DNA of 64,000 nt from Trachythela sp. YZ-2020 (taxonomy: Eukaryota; Cnidaria; Anthozoa; Malacalcyonacea; Clavulariidae), in NCBI GenBank assembly GCA_016169945.1, contig JADLSH010000148.1, positions 84,476 to 148,475 on the forward strand, written 5' to 3'. Positions 20,229 to 30,587 of the stretch are shown here, in pieces (the stretch's first letter is position 1; every line of letters starts with the position of its first letter). The translations under genes and the position numbers were made by a program. The notes below the pieces were generated by a model that was not told the origin of the DNA, ran no database searches, and saw nothing but the letters and a program-made list of their open reading frames with translations.

Positions 20229-22352
20229 TTGTTGAGCACTCTTCAAATCGATATGGAACCTATCAATCTTGGATACTCCACGAAAAACATACCTATTGCA
20301 CAGCCTAAGGAATACATGAAATGCTTAATCGATAAAACGGAATCTTTTTTACGACGCATGCGATGGAAAGCCTTCCACTTTTTGAATCCAACTGAGCCTT
20401 CAACTAAAGAATCGTTTGGTTTCAAAACTACAAAATCTCCGCCACCGACCAAAGAATTAAATGAATTTGAAAATAAAATGCTGAATCTTATTCAGAACAT
20501 TAAATTTAATTAAGGACTCGAACTGCGAATTTCAAAACCAACTTTTGCGAGATTCGAAAAAAATCAAGAACGACAACAATCTACTCATCGCTGCTGACAA
20601 AACGACAAACTTCTACCGTCTGGACTCTCCTACCTACAACCAACTACTAAAAACATCCATAACAAAATCTTACAAGAAAGCCCCAACCAACACTACTAAC
20701 AAAATAATAACCGAAGAGAAAAAAATCGCAAAGAGCTTCGGCCTTGACATCAAAATCGACGCACTTGCTGAGAAAGATTCCTTCGTAACATTGAAAGACC
20801 ACAAACCCAACTTTAATAACAATCCTACGTGTAGACTAATCAACCCATCTAAGTCAGAAATTGGCATCATAAGTCAGAAACGTCTACGAAGAATCAACTC
20901 CAAAATAACAACTTCCACTGGTCTAAATCAATGGAAAAATACCGATTCGGTACTTAAATGGTTTGCGGACATTCCTAATAAGTCGGCACATTCATTTATC
21001 TGCTTCGATGTAGTTGAGTTCTACCCATCGATATCCGAAGACCTACTGACAAAAGCTCTAGAATTTGCTTGCAAATATGACGAAATAACCGATCAAGAGA
21101 TAAAAACCATCATACAAGCTAAGAAATCTCTTCTCTTCAATGAAGGCGTGGCGTGGTGCAAGAAATCTTCCAACTCCCTCTTCGATGTGACCATGGGTAG
21201 TTTTGACGGAGCTGAAACATGCGAACTGGTAGGCTCCTACCTACTATCAAAGCTATCTCCAAAGTATGGCAACAACATTGGTCTATACAGAGACGATGGG
21301 CTAGCCGCTTTCAATGAATCACCCAGAGAAATAGAGAATATCAAGAAGGATATTTGCAAAATTTTCAACGACCACAGCTTAAAGCTCACCATCGAAGCGA
21401 ACAAGAAGTGCGTCGACTACCTAGATATCACCCTAGATCTGAGAACTGGAAAGTTCAAACCATATAGTAAGCCAGGCAATATCCCACAATACGTCAATCA
21501 CCGCAGCAACCATCCGCCAGCAATTATTCGCACAATACCAGATGCAATCAACAGGAGGTTATCCAACATCTCTTCTGATAAGCAAGTATTTGACTCGGCC
21601 GTCCCTCCTTACCAAGAAGCACTGGCTATGACTATAACCTAAACTTCAACCCAAACCCACCGGTAACAAAGAGATCGAGAAGCAGGAATATTATATGGTT
21701 TAACCCACCTTACAGTTCAAACGTAGCCACCAACATCGGCCGATTATTCCTGCAGACGATCGATGAATGTGTTCCGAAGGGTCACCCGCTCCGTAAAATA
21801 TTCAATAGGAACACTCTGAAGTTGAGCTATAGTTGCATGCCTAACATGAAAAGCATCATCTCTTCGCACAACAAATCCGTAATTAAGAATGAAACTGAAT
21901 CCAACCCAAACCCAACTACCACATGTAATTGTCGCCAGAAGAATACTTGCCCGCTCGACCAAAAATGCCAAACGAAAGGAATAGTCTATCAAGCCACAGT
22001 CACCAGACAAGATAACATGAAATCCGAAACCTACGTAGGACTGACTGAAAGCACTTTTAAAACCCGATATCTAAACCACACTAGCTCATTTAGAAATCTA
22101 AAATATAAATCTGCCACCGAGCTTAGCAAATATGTCTGGACATTGAAAGAATCAGATGTCCACTACGCCATCAATTGGAAAATACTAAAACAATGCAAAC
22201 CATACTCGAATATAACGAAGAAATGTAATCTATGCCTGCATGAAAAATACATCATTATTTGTCACCCGAAACTAAGCTCACTTAACCGCAGAAATGAACT
22301 TGTCTCCACTTGTAGACACAGGAAGAAACATTTACTATTAAGCAATCACTAA
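20229..22352 (+). pseudogene. Penelope-like element reverse transcriptase/GIY-YIG gene, two frameshifts
   Basis: Three open segments (20229-20513, about 20515-21642 and 21627-22352) join into one protein if two single-base shifts are allowed, near 20515 and 21627. Reverse transcriptase motifs are visible: [20 protein letters not shown], motif [12 protein letters not shown], motif [16 protein letters not shown], motif [11 protein letters not shown], and [10 protein letters not shown] after it. A linker (IIWFNPPYSSNV, SYSCMPNMKSII) leads to a Cys cluster CNCRQKNTCPLDQKC and the GIY-YIG nuclease (YVGLTESTFKTR, H-x3-SF). The RT-then-GIY-YIG order fits canonical Penelope-like elements, and the hammerhead downstream supports it. 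The catalytic YRDD is intact, but the frameshifts make this copy inactive. Confidence 0.8.
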
Positions 22353-22470
22353 CAAACAATTAACAGACACTTATCACAGTTAGCTATGTGTACGTATTTG
22401 TAATATGAGTCATCCGTTTTATAGATTAATCCTAATTCAAATTTCTTAGCGTTAAAAATCAGTTGCAATT

Positions 22471-22526
22471 TTCACCTGATGAGTGTGGTAGGCTCGGCTT
22501 GCCATACGAAACAGATTTGTAGTGAA
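22471..22526 (+). ncRNA. Hammerhead ribozyme 4, downstream of the PLE gene
   Basis: TTCAC (22471-22475), CTGATGA (22476-22482), stem II GTGTGG (22483-22488) with CCATAC (22502-22507), GAAA (22508-22511), stem III ACA/TGT with loop GATT, cleavage after A22521 (GTA), GTGAA (22522-22526). It lies about 120 bases past the PLE stop codon, the expected place for the PLE-linked ribozyme. Confidence 0.8.
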
Positions 22527-22573
22527 TTAAAGTTTTAATGAAGTAGTTCGGGTTTGTACTTTATTTTGTTTTA

Positions 22574-22598
22574 CTATATATATATATATATATATATA
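22574..22598. repeat. (TA)n microsatellite
   Basis: AT run at the 3' border of the PLE copy, before the second hammerhead-bounded unit. Confidence 0.9.
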
Positions 22599-22638
22599 GT
22601 AAAGACACTTCATGGCCCCAAGACACTTCACGCATGTC

Positions 22639-22774
22639 TGGATGCGCATGTGTCTGAGTATTGTACCACATGCGCTTGGTGAGGGCAAGAGTATGGTGTA
22701 TAAATACGAAGTCACTCGCATCTAGACTGCGTTACAAGCTGCACTGACGAGCAGTTGAACGAAACATGCATGTC
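22639..22774 (+). mobile_element. Second hammerhead-bounded unit, ribozyme stem II broken
   Basis: Nearly identical to 17649-17787 but three bases shorter. Core CTGACGA (22744-22750), GAAA (22761-22764), ACATGCATGT and both stem I strands remain. The stem II region reads GCAGTTGAAC, so the 4-bp helix is lost. The ribozyme is probably inactive. The unit is followed by (TA)n at 22786-22801, as in the first copy. Confidence 0.65.
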
Positions 22775-22801
22775 TGCAGATTTGACTATATATATATATA
22801 T

Positions 22802-22934
22802 TAGTATTTATTTGGAAATCCAAGAAAATTAAGTAATTTAACATTTAAGATACTACATATACTACATATACAATGACCAGCGGAGACGGTGGCGTTTTAC
22901 CTGGGGACGTTTGACCGGACACGATTTATTTTCA
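22802..22934. other. Non-coding interval
   Basis: No ORF or clear repeat. A short ACATATACTAC duplication only. Confidence 0.4.
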
Positions 22935-23037
22935 TACGAGTAAAATTGTCTGGTGTACGTTAGACAGTAAAATACTGAAGTAGGGCGCATCTGAGTGCAT
23001 TGCATGCTAATGCTAATGGTAATTATTTTGCCACAGT
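22935..23037 (-). repeat. Small interspersed repeat (TAGTATTTTACT family), inverted copy
   Basis: It shares GTAAAATTGTCTGG, AGTAAAATACT and AAGTAGGGCGCATCT, in reverse, with the copies at 62216-62337 and 62869-62989. These have TTAACC-type ends in opposite orientation (AACCxATTAGC and TAATGGGTTAA), so this is probably a short MITE. Confidence 0.6.
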
Positions 23038-23244
23038 AAAATTGTCACACCATAATAATTTTGGTCCATCTATACCCACCCAAATGACAATTTTATATTT
23101 TGCATGACAACTTCATTATGAATGTGTGGCATCTTATCAAGCTACTTGTTTGTTAACTATAGGCAGTGAATACTTGATTAAAAGATGAAATGTGAGCATG
23201 TATTTGTTGGCCACAAAGGACGTGTAAGTATATAGCTCACATTA

Positions 23245-23313
23245 TGGATATTTTGATGTCTGTATACACTTGGATATTTTGATGTCTGTATACACGTGGA
23301 TATTTTGAAGTCT
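23245..23313 (+). repeat. 26-bp tandem repeat, about 2.6 copies
   Basis: TGGATATTTTGATGTCTGTA followed by TACACT is repeated with single changes. Confidence 0.8.
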
Positions 23314-23387
23314 GGTCACTGTGCATTTCTTATGCCTTTATTTACTTGTAGCAGTCGTGAATATATCAATGTGACGGTATACACACG

Positions 23388-23625
23388 TAAAAATCTCGCA
23401 TCTTGTCAACAAGATGTGTTCCCAACAGACTTGTAGCAAGCTCGTCAACAAGTTGTAACAATGTCGTCATATTAACAAGTTGCTACAAGGTTGTCACTCA
23501 CAACTTGTTAACAAGTTGTTGAATTGCAGCATGATAACAACTTGTAACAAGTCTGGTTAAGTCGTTATTCTTGTGGCAAGTTGTCTACAAGCCCGATACC
23601 ACTTGTGGACAAAGCTGGGCACAAA
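23388..23625. repeat. Cluster of ACAAGTTGT palindromic motifs
   Basis: More than ten occurrences of CAACTTGT or ACAAGTTG in both orientations (for example AACAAGTTGTAAC, CAACTTGTTAACAAGTTG). They can pair with each other in many ways. No coding frame. Confidence 0.7.
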
Positions 23626-23930
23626 AGATGAGATAAGTCCAGGCCAGGTAGATTGATCCTAAAGACTTGAAGCTTATGGTATAGATACTACTTACACTGG
23701 CACCACATGTTTCAGATATTAATTGATACCATCATTCTTATTAAACAGGTGAACACAGTGGCCTGGAATGATTGTGGAGATGTTGTGCTGTCAGAGTCTG
23801 ATGATTGTAAACTGAATATCTAAACTCTCTTCTATGAAGGTATATTTTGTATAATAATTGGTTATAAATAGCAAGGATAAAGAGAGAACAATTGGATCTA
23901 TTAAAGAAAGGATAGATATAGAGATGATAG

Positions 23931-23992
23931 CTATTATTATTGTTATTGTTGTTATTATTATTATTATTATTATCATTATTATTATTATTATG
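23931..23992. repeat. (ATT)n microsatellite
   Basis: A long run of TTA/ATT trinucleotides. ORFs on both strands around it (poly-I or poly-N products) are microsatellite translations, not genes. Confidence 0.9.
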
Positions 23993-24199
23993 AATATACA
24001 TACTCCCAGTAGGGCTTTTCTGTTTACAGTGACTGATAAAAATGAGAGATAAGACTTTAAAATCCACGAAAGACTCAAGCAAATGTTTTTTAAGCTCTAC
24101 CTTAAATTGTTTAATATTATTAATAGACTTTAAATGTTTGTCCAGACTGTTCTACTGTTTACTGCTCGATAATAGCTATAATTGAAGAGAGAAACAGGA

Positions 24200-24262
24200 A
24201 CAATTTAACCATTAGCTTGCAATAGCCCAGATGCACCTTTTAGTATTTTACTCTGTGTGCTG
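24200..24262 (+). repeat. Truncated TAGTATTTTACT-family repeat
   Basis: TTAACCATTAGCTTGCAATA through GCACCTTTTAGTATTTTACT matches the first half of the copies at 62216 and 62869. Confidence 0.55.
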
Positions 24263-24301
24263 CAAGAATATTCAACAAAGCAGTGTTTACTTTTATTTCT
24301 T

Positions 24302-25826
24302 AGCCAGTTCAGTCCATTCAAAGTGGTCATCAGGCGAACATTTTCAGTGCAAAATTTTACCTTGCCCAGCGGGTACAAAGGTATGATCTTTTGTTTCCTA
24401 TTTCAAAATACCAGTATGCTATTTTGCATGTATTTCATAGGACACTACATATATTGCATGTATTTCTTAGGACACTACATATATTGCATGTATTTGTTAT
24501 GGCAGTACCTATATGCCAAGTTGAAAAGAAGAAATGTTTATGACCTCATCCATACTACAAATTTGATGTGTTTTATCTCTAATTCCATCCTAGGTTGAAT
24601 GGATCAAAATAAATCTGTTGTTTTGCCGGCGAACCCAATCTACCCAAACTGCGATAGGCAGTCAAGCATTTTTAACCTTGTATGCACTAATTACCCATTG
24701 CCCATTTTTTCATGCCTTCTGCTCGTTATTAGACATCGTTTACATGGTACCCTTTCTTCATGGCTGCACTCTATAAAAATAGTCTCGAGAAGTAGCAACT
24801 ATATGGCAGTTGTGTACAAATGTGATCGCAACTAGACTATAACAAATTAGCCTTGTTAATATTTTTAAATCCCACAGCGCATTGCATTCAATTATATTTA
24901 TATTAAAAAGGTTTTAATTAACACCATAATTGCAACAGGTTGACTGATGGGTAAAATCACACGAGTGGATAGGTTGGCCATTCGTAGGAGTTCAATTTCA
25001 TTTTGGCTTGATTTTTCTGGTGTGCAAAATAAACTATTGCTACCTGGCTTAGCACCCGTTCTCAGATGCATCTGTGTAATCGTGTTTATCACGCCCAGGA
25101 AGACCAAGCCGAATTGTGTTTGGCTTGATTTTTGTGGAGTTCAAAATAAGCTATTGCAACCTGGCTTTGCACCCGTTCTCAGATGCATCTGTGTAATCGT
25201 GTTTAACACTGAGCAGGAATATCCAAGCCAAAATGCCATTAAACTTCTAATTGTGACCAGCTTTTTGCCTGCGTGGCGTCATCTAGCATTCTATCATTGT
25301 CATTCTGATGTTGATTTGGCCGTTTTGTATAAATGTGATTGAAACTAGACTAGCAAATTAGTGTTCTCAAACTGCAAACGGTAATTACAAGTTGCTATTG
25401 TGGCAGAAATAGTACCTTGTGAATCGATGTCTCGCTAGGATTTGAACATTTTACATGAACATGTCAAGTGCATTAGGTCTCTTAGGTTAGTTTAAGACCA
25501 ACATGAGCGAGTGAGATAAACTCGACTAGCTTAGGTAAGGCATCAAGCGTGAAATCCACGCACTAGGCCCTTCAGGATCGGACCCCAAACCTTCTTTTTC
25601 AACACTAACGATAAAAAATTTCCCACCTTACCACTACATTGGTGGATATCTTGGGCAAATGTGCTTCATTGGTGGAAATCTTGGGCAGATGTGCAATATT
25701 GGTGGATATTATGTGCAAATGTGCTACATTGCTGGATGTCTTGGTGGATGATTTAATTAAGAACAGTACGTATATTGCATGTACTTCATTGGAAACTACC
25801 TATACTGCATGTATTTGAAAACCTGG
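24302..25826 (+). repeat. Composite repeat, copy 2
   Basis: Order of parts: CCAGTTCAGTCCATTC leader, TTGCATGTATTTCATA border units (24424-24510), a segment related to the 391/417 monomers (about 24700-25360), the linker (about 25530-25632), four 30-bp minisatellite units (about 25633-25750) and a tail ending GAAAACCTGG. It is nearly identical to 38382-39964. ORFs in it (24257-24598, 24599-24835, 24947-25342) have equal counterparts in copy 3, but they lack any recognisable domain and are treated as chance frames. Its final ACCTGG is the left target duplication of the palindromic element. Confidence 0.85.
25821..25826 (+). repeat. Target-site duplication ACCTGG, left
   Basis: Direct copy of 38050-38055. 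The same hexamer is present once, uninterrupted, at 39959-39964 in the paralogous composite copy. Confidence 0.9.
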
Positions 25827-26061
25827 AGTAGTATGGAGCGGGGCTTAATGGACGCAGTTTTATGCGTAAAATTTAACGAGTTACCCTGCATAATTCATGA
25901 GTTAATTATGTTAATGATCTGAATTAATTAATTCATTTCCGAGGATAATCCGAACAAATCCGAGTATGAGTTACGCATATTAATGAGCATTTATAATTAG
26001 ATTCATTCCGACGACGTTAAAACAACGAGAGGTTTCCGACAGTTCGCCATTTTGTTCCAAG

Positions 26062-26430
26062 ATGACAGAACAGCTAATTCTGGATGTTTTTAAGGAAAAT
26101 AATGTAGAATTAACGCAGGATACTTTACGGTTTTATATAAAACTGCTTTTAGAAAAGCATGAACATACATATAACTCCATGATATGTAGTATTGTAAGAG
26201 ATAATGTGTTTGAAAATTTATGTCAAACATATGAAGAGACTAAGCCTTTAAATTCTGGTAGAATTATGGCTTACTTGGCTTTAGTTTACAAAGTGAGCGA
26301 TTTTTGTGACACTGAAACAGTGCGAGAAGCCGTTCGAATATGTGTAGACGATTTAAAACAATTTGATTTAGCGAGCTATGAAATTAAACTGTCTTGGTTT
26401 CAACGCTTAATTTCATGGTTGGTGGGTTAG
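26062..26430 (+). CDS. Small helical protein, Bcl-2-like candidate (left arm)
   Basis: 122 residues, starting at the first ATG after a CCAAG context and ending in a tryptophan-containing helix. The predicted make-up is all-helical. Around residues 66-76 it has LNSGRIMAYLA, resembling the BH1 motif of Bcl-2 proteins (consensus NWGRIvaff, the tryptophan being replaced here). It closes with a WFQRLISWLVG stretch in the place of BH2. Length is short for a full Bcl-2 fold (usually 150 or more) but in the range of small viral homologues. Bcl-2-like genes have been reported in some adintoviruses/Polinton relatives. The same protein is encoded in the right arm. Function is inferred from a weak motif only. 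Confidence 0.5.
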   Translation: MTEQLILDVFKENNVELTQDTLRFYIKLLLEKHEHTYNSMICSIVRDNVFENLCQTYEETKPLNSGRIMAYLALVYKVSDFCDTETVREAVRICVDDLKQFDLASYEIKLSWFQRLISWLVG

Positions 26431-26800
26431 TGTTACAGCTTAACCGCGTGTAATTTGAATATCACTAATTGGAATTGAATAGCGAAAGTCATTAAGAAGT
26501 CATTAACTGTTGTACATGGGTGAACACATTGTACTTTAACGACAGTGCCCAAACCATTAATTTTCCTCATTGACTTTAAATTGCTTAAGCAGGACAGAAA
26601 GACTGAACACATTGTACTTTAACGACAGTGCCCAAGCTTGATTTTGCTGAGCTTGTACAAAAAGGTTGTTAACGACTGGACTAGCCTGATCTTGTAGTTC
26701 TCTACACGGCGAAGTAGGGAGCACTCATAGATAGCACAAATTGAAAACTTTCGCTTTGGAGCAACGACGTAAAATCGTCGAAGTTGTACTTTAAAAAAAT

Positions 26801-27082
26801 ATGTTGCAAGATGATATTTACATTGTTGACGAAAGTCGATTATGTCGGAACCCCCTCAAATTGTTGGAAGCAATTTACGCTGATACAGTTGCAAATGAAA
26901 TTACGCAGTTGTGCCAGGAAAACGAATGTAATATAGACGAAGGATGGCAGACGTACGGTATAGAAGCTATAGAACGTGTTAATAGCAAGCATTTGGTTTG
27001 GGACTCGTTTGTCGATGCTGCAAGAATACTGAAAATCAATTGCCACGAAAACGTCCTTGAGCGTTTAAGAGAATTAAACTAG
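26801..27082 (+). CDS. Unrecognised 93-residue acidic protein (left arm)
   Basis: Starts MLQDDIYIVDE, ends NVLERLRELN. It is acidic and probably helical, with three cysteines around residues 39-65 region (LCQENECN) but no zinc-finger spacing. In the right arm the frame extends 21 codons further upstream with a basic stretch (EQRRKNRRSCTLKK). Here a single-base loss in an A run removes that extension. It lies 370 bases after the Bcl-2-like ORF on the same strand. No family recognised. Confidence 0.45.
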   Translation: MLQDDIYIVDESRLCRNPLKLLEAIYADTVANEITQLCQENECNIDEGWQTYGIEAIERVNSKHLVWDSFVDAARILKINCHENVLERLRELN

Positions 27083-28446
27083 GGATCCAAGGATTGTGCA
27101 AAGTTTCAAAGAGCCATAAATTTTGAGGAAAATGGGAGTGAAAATGGAGGGAAATTCAGTAAGGAAAACGAAAAATTAATATGGAAGCACTGAAGTACTC
27201 TGCGGCGAAGACATATTTTTGTTGACCTATATTTCTGTACACCAATATAATTTACAAGTAATGCAAGTAATGTTTCAGGAAAATCTCTCCTTAATCCTAC
27301 AGATAAAGAATATTTCACAACTCGCCGTGGGAAGTGTATGTGTATTTATTGCTGACGTAAATAGATGAGTCATGCATGGAATTATAGCTAGCAGTATTTA
27401 TATGTCAAGATTGTCAAGTTCTCATGACATTTGTTTTTCGAAGGCCTATTATTAACTTCGCTTTTGAAAATCGTGTTTTTTAACGCCAAGCGTAAACATA
27501 CGCAGGCAAATTATGCCCCATTTATAATTACTTGTAGCAAGAGACGGACCCTACGAAGCTTTCCAAGAAAATGATCATTGAAACTTTTCTTTTAGTAAAA
27601 AAGATTTATTTGCAATCTTGAGAGAGGACAAAGTTATCAAGGCAATGAATGTTGTGGATGAATAGTTACAGTAAATATTACGTTGTCGTTGTGTTGAAAG
27701 AAAAACATTCGTTAATCGTTATGTTTATGACTTATACTCAGTATTAAGTTATAGAAGGACAAAGAGTAAAGAGTAGTTACATGTATGATATAGTTTAGTT
27801 TTGTAAATATTACAGGGTTCATATTATTAAATTAGATTAAATTAGAAAATTTTGTTTACAGTAATATGACTCTACTTGTCACTTCAAATTTTGCACATGG
27901 GCGGCTATTATATATTAGCCCAAGTTAAATAAGTCCAAGTCGGAAATCTGAATTGTTTGGTAAAATAGCTACCTCCTCCTCAGGCCCTTTTTCCCGCGGG
28001 CGGGTGATATTTTGCTTCAGGGGAAAGAGTGACGAAGGGCCTGCCATATAATGGTCGAAAATCAGGCATAAATGTCGACAATCGGGAATCCAAAAAAATC
28101 TGCCTGAAATATTGCCCATCACAGCGTAAAACGATATATTTTCGTGTTTTCCATCTTAGATGGATATATTTTAAAAGTTATTGCTGAAATATGATCCATA
28201 TTAATCGAAATATGAAACGTTGAATCAAAGTGTTTTTGTCCTCAGTCTCGATGGGCGACAACACCGAAAATGCACTCAAAATGCGAAGGGTTCAATTGAC
28301 TTCAATGCTAGTGATGTCGACATCATTAATGTGTCATTCAGTATGTAGTATGAGTATGTATTTGACTACGAATATGTATAACTTGAAAGGAAAATTATAT
28401 GCAAAATAATAACAAATATGTATAACAAATCTAAAAGTATATATGC

Positions 28447-28599
28447 TCATTTATTTTTGCCATCAGTAGCGTGACAGTTAGGGCAAAGTACTTTCCCACC
28501 TTCCTTAACCTTTTGTAAGAGCCTACGTTCATAAGAATCATTAACAAACTCTTTCTCCGGACGATTATAGTCAAATAAATGGTGAATAGCTTCTGCCAT
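28447..28599 (-). CDS. 50-residue ORF with CPNCH motif (left arm)
   Basis: Starts at ATG 28599 within CAAGATGGCAG, a good initiation context. It ends KVLCPNCHATDGKNK before TGA. CxxCH at the C-terminus resembles the last metal-binding half of HNH nucleases or a zinc knuckle, but only one CxxC pair exists. In the right arm the same sequence (35275-35426) is one base shorter and out of frame. Too short for confident calling. Confidence 0.3.
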   Translation of the reverse strand: MAEAIHHLFDYNRPEKEFVNDSYERRLLQKVKEGGKVLCPNCHATDGKNK

Positions 28600-29393
28600 C
28601 TTGAGAACATTAGTCAGCAGGCGCTTCTCTTCGCCTTACCCGCATTTTTTATGCCGCCCGTGCGTCCCTTCCCTAATTTTCCAAGCCCGCTCCAATTAAT
28701 AAAGCGCCTGTGGAGGAGGTAGGTAAAATAGTATAAAAACAAAGGGTGTATAGTCGGCCACTGCCTTCAATTAGAACACCGACACAATTTTTAAGGGGAT
28801 TTTTTTCAAAGCGGAAATACTGTTTAAACTTTCGTTTTCCTAACAATGTCAATGACAAGTAATGCATATATAAACAGTACTGTTGTTTACGTTCACACTT
28901 CAAACGTAATTATTTATATCACAGAAAATCAGAATTTACATTTATTTTTAAATATTATACATCCCAATACAATTATATCCCATCAATTCAAGGTATACTG
29001 TAAAGTTTAAATTAACACGACTATTGGGACTTCAGGCTTTGCAGCACGTTTATATGATCCCGTTTTATACCATAGAGGTTATAATATAAATCGGATACTA
29101 TTGTCAACACTGTTTTGATAGTTCATAATACAGATTACAGATCGAATACACGCAGTATACTATATATATCCAGCCATCGACTTGCACATTGCCACATTGG
29201 CATTGCCCCTATAGTTCATAAGGCTATAGTTGCATTTGAAATAATATAGCCTTTAAACTGCTACCACATTTACCTTCCTTATCATTTATATAATCTGCAA
29301 ACTCGCATTTGAGATACAGTCTTTAAATATTTTGTCATAATCATATTCTCGAAAGCAAATGTCAAATAATAAATAATGTTCTTGTCGCTAGAC

Positions 29394-29767
29394 CAGTGAG
29401 CTCCATATATATCTGGAGTAAGAACTTCTAATGTTCGGCCAATAGGCCAAGTGAAGCCAAGATGGCGGCAATTGACGTCCAAACTCATGAAGGTCATAAA
29501 CAGTTTTCATACCATTTTTTCCTGCTAATTCCAGTTGTTTCTAACAGATCGCATCGCTAATCAAGTTATCAGTTCATAAAATCATGATGTTATTGTTTAA
29601 ATCGGAGTAAAAACACGAAATTTCGGCACACTCCTTGCCGGCTTGTGCAAACCGCGCGGTCGAAAACAATAGAAAGGGATTGGCACTGGACGTCAATTTC
29701 CGCCATCTTTGGCTTCACTTTTTGGACATAAGTTCTCACTCCAGATATATATATATAGAGCTCACTG
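29394..29767. mobile_element. hAT-type MITE nested in the left arm
   Basis: The ends CAGTGAGCTC and GAGCTCACTG, followed inward by ATATATATCTGGAGT and AGATGGCGGxAATTGACGTCCA in inverted copies (about 80 bp), bound 374 bp. It is flanked by a perfect 8-bp duplication CGCTAGAC (29386-29393 and 29768-29775). The same insertion, at the same place, is in the right arm at 34118-34489. No ORF inside is credible. Confidence 0.9.
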
Positions 29768-30587
29768 CGCTAGACTCGCTACACGGCACGTGTACGAATC
29801 TCGCAATCACCTCGCGGCCACGCACTTAATAGCGCACGTGCATTTGAGATTGCACAAAAAATCGGGTGTTCCGGGGGAAAGGCGCCAATTTAATGTCAAT
29901 TCAACGTTTTCAGCAATTGTTTCAAGTTCAATATAAAGACTCTAAATCAGCATAGTTTGTGTAAACTCGCCATAAGATCAAAATAATATTTAAAGAAAAA
30001 TGTGAAGCCCTGTCTTGAAGCACTAAATCACTAAATGTTAATGAAATTTAAAAAGAACATAAATTGTATGCACCCCCCGGAAAGTTTACACTATGATGTA
30101 TGTATCTATCGTGTGAATTTTCGCCCCTCATCACAATACTGCAAAGTTAAAAACTTTGCACTAAAAAGGTACCAGAACACATGTTCGTTTACGACTTGGA
30201 AGAATCGTATCACTGTAGAAAGAGCCACCAATTACAATGCATCCTAAATTATTTATCTTTTTGGAGGGAAAAGTGAACAAGTCAAGGATATCGAATGCTC
30301 CAATCCGTACGTGGTCAGGCAATATTTCTAGTAAAAAGTAGTTGACGTGTTATTATAATGATAAAGAGGTCAAGGCGATAAACTTTTAATTCCACCTTTG
30401 GGATAACTTTACTTTACATTAAAAGTTATACGTAAAGCACACTGTAACTAAACATTCAGTTATATTAACGTGTGCATGCGCAATTGAAAATAGAGAAAAT
30501 ATACGTCTTGTGTGCAATTTTATTAAAATATTATTACACTCCGCATAGAGTATATTATATCTGTTTATATAATGTAGTTGAGGAAGT

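Noticed and set aside
23741..24082. ORFs with poly-Asn or poly-Ile
   Set aside because: Translations of the (ATT)n microsatellite.
24257..25342. ORFs repeated in both composite copies (24257, 24599, 24947; 38367, 38666, 39014)
   Set aside because: They are shared only because the DNA was duplicated recently. No domain, no start context, and frames differ between copies.
27083..30587. Polinton core genes in the arms
   Set aside because: Read in both strands; only short frames without polymerase, integrase, ATPase, protease or capsid motifs.
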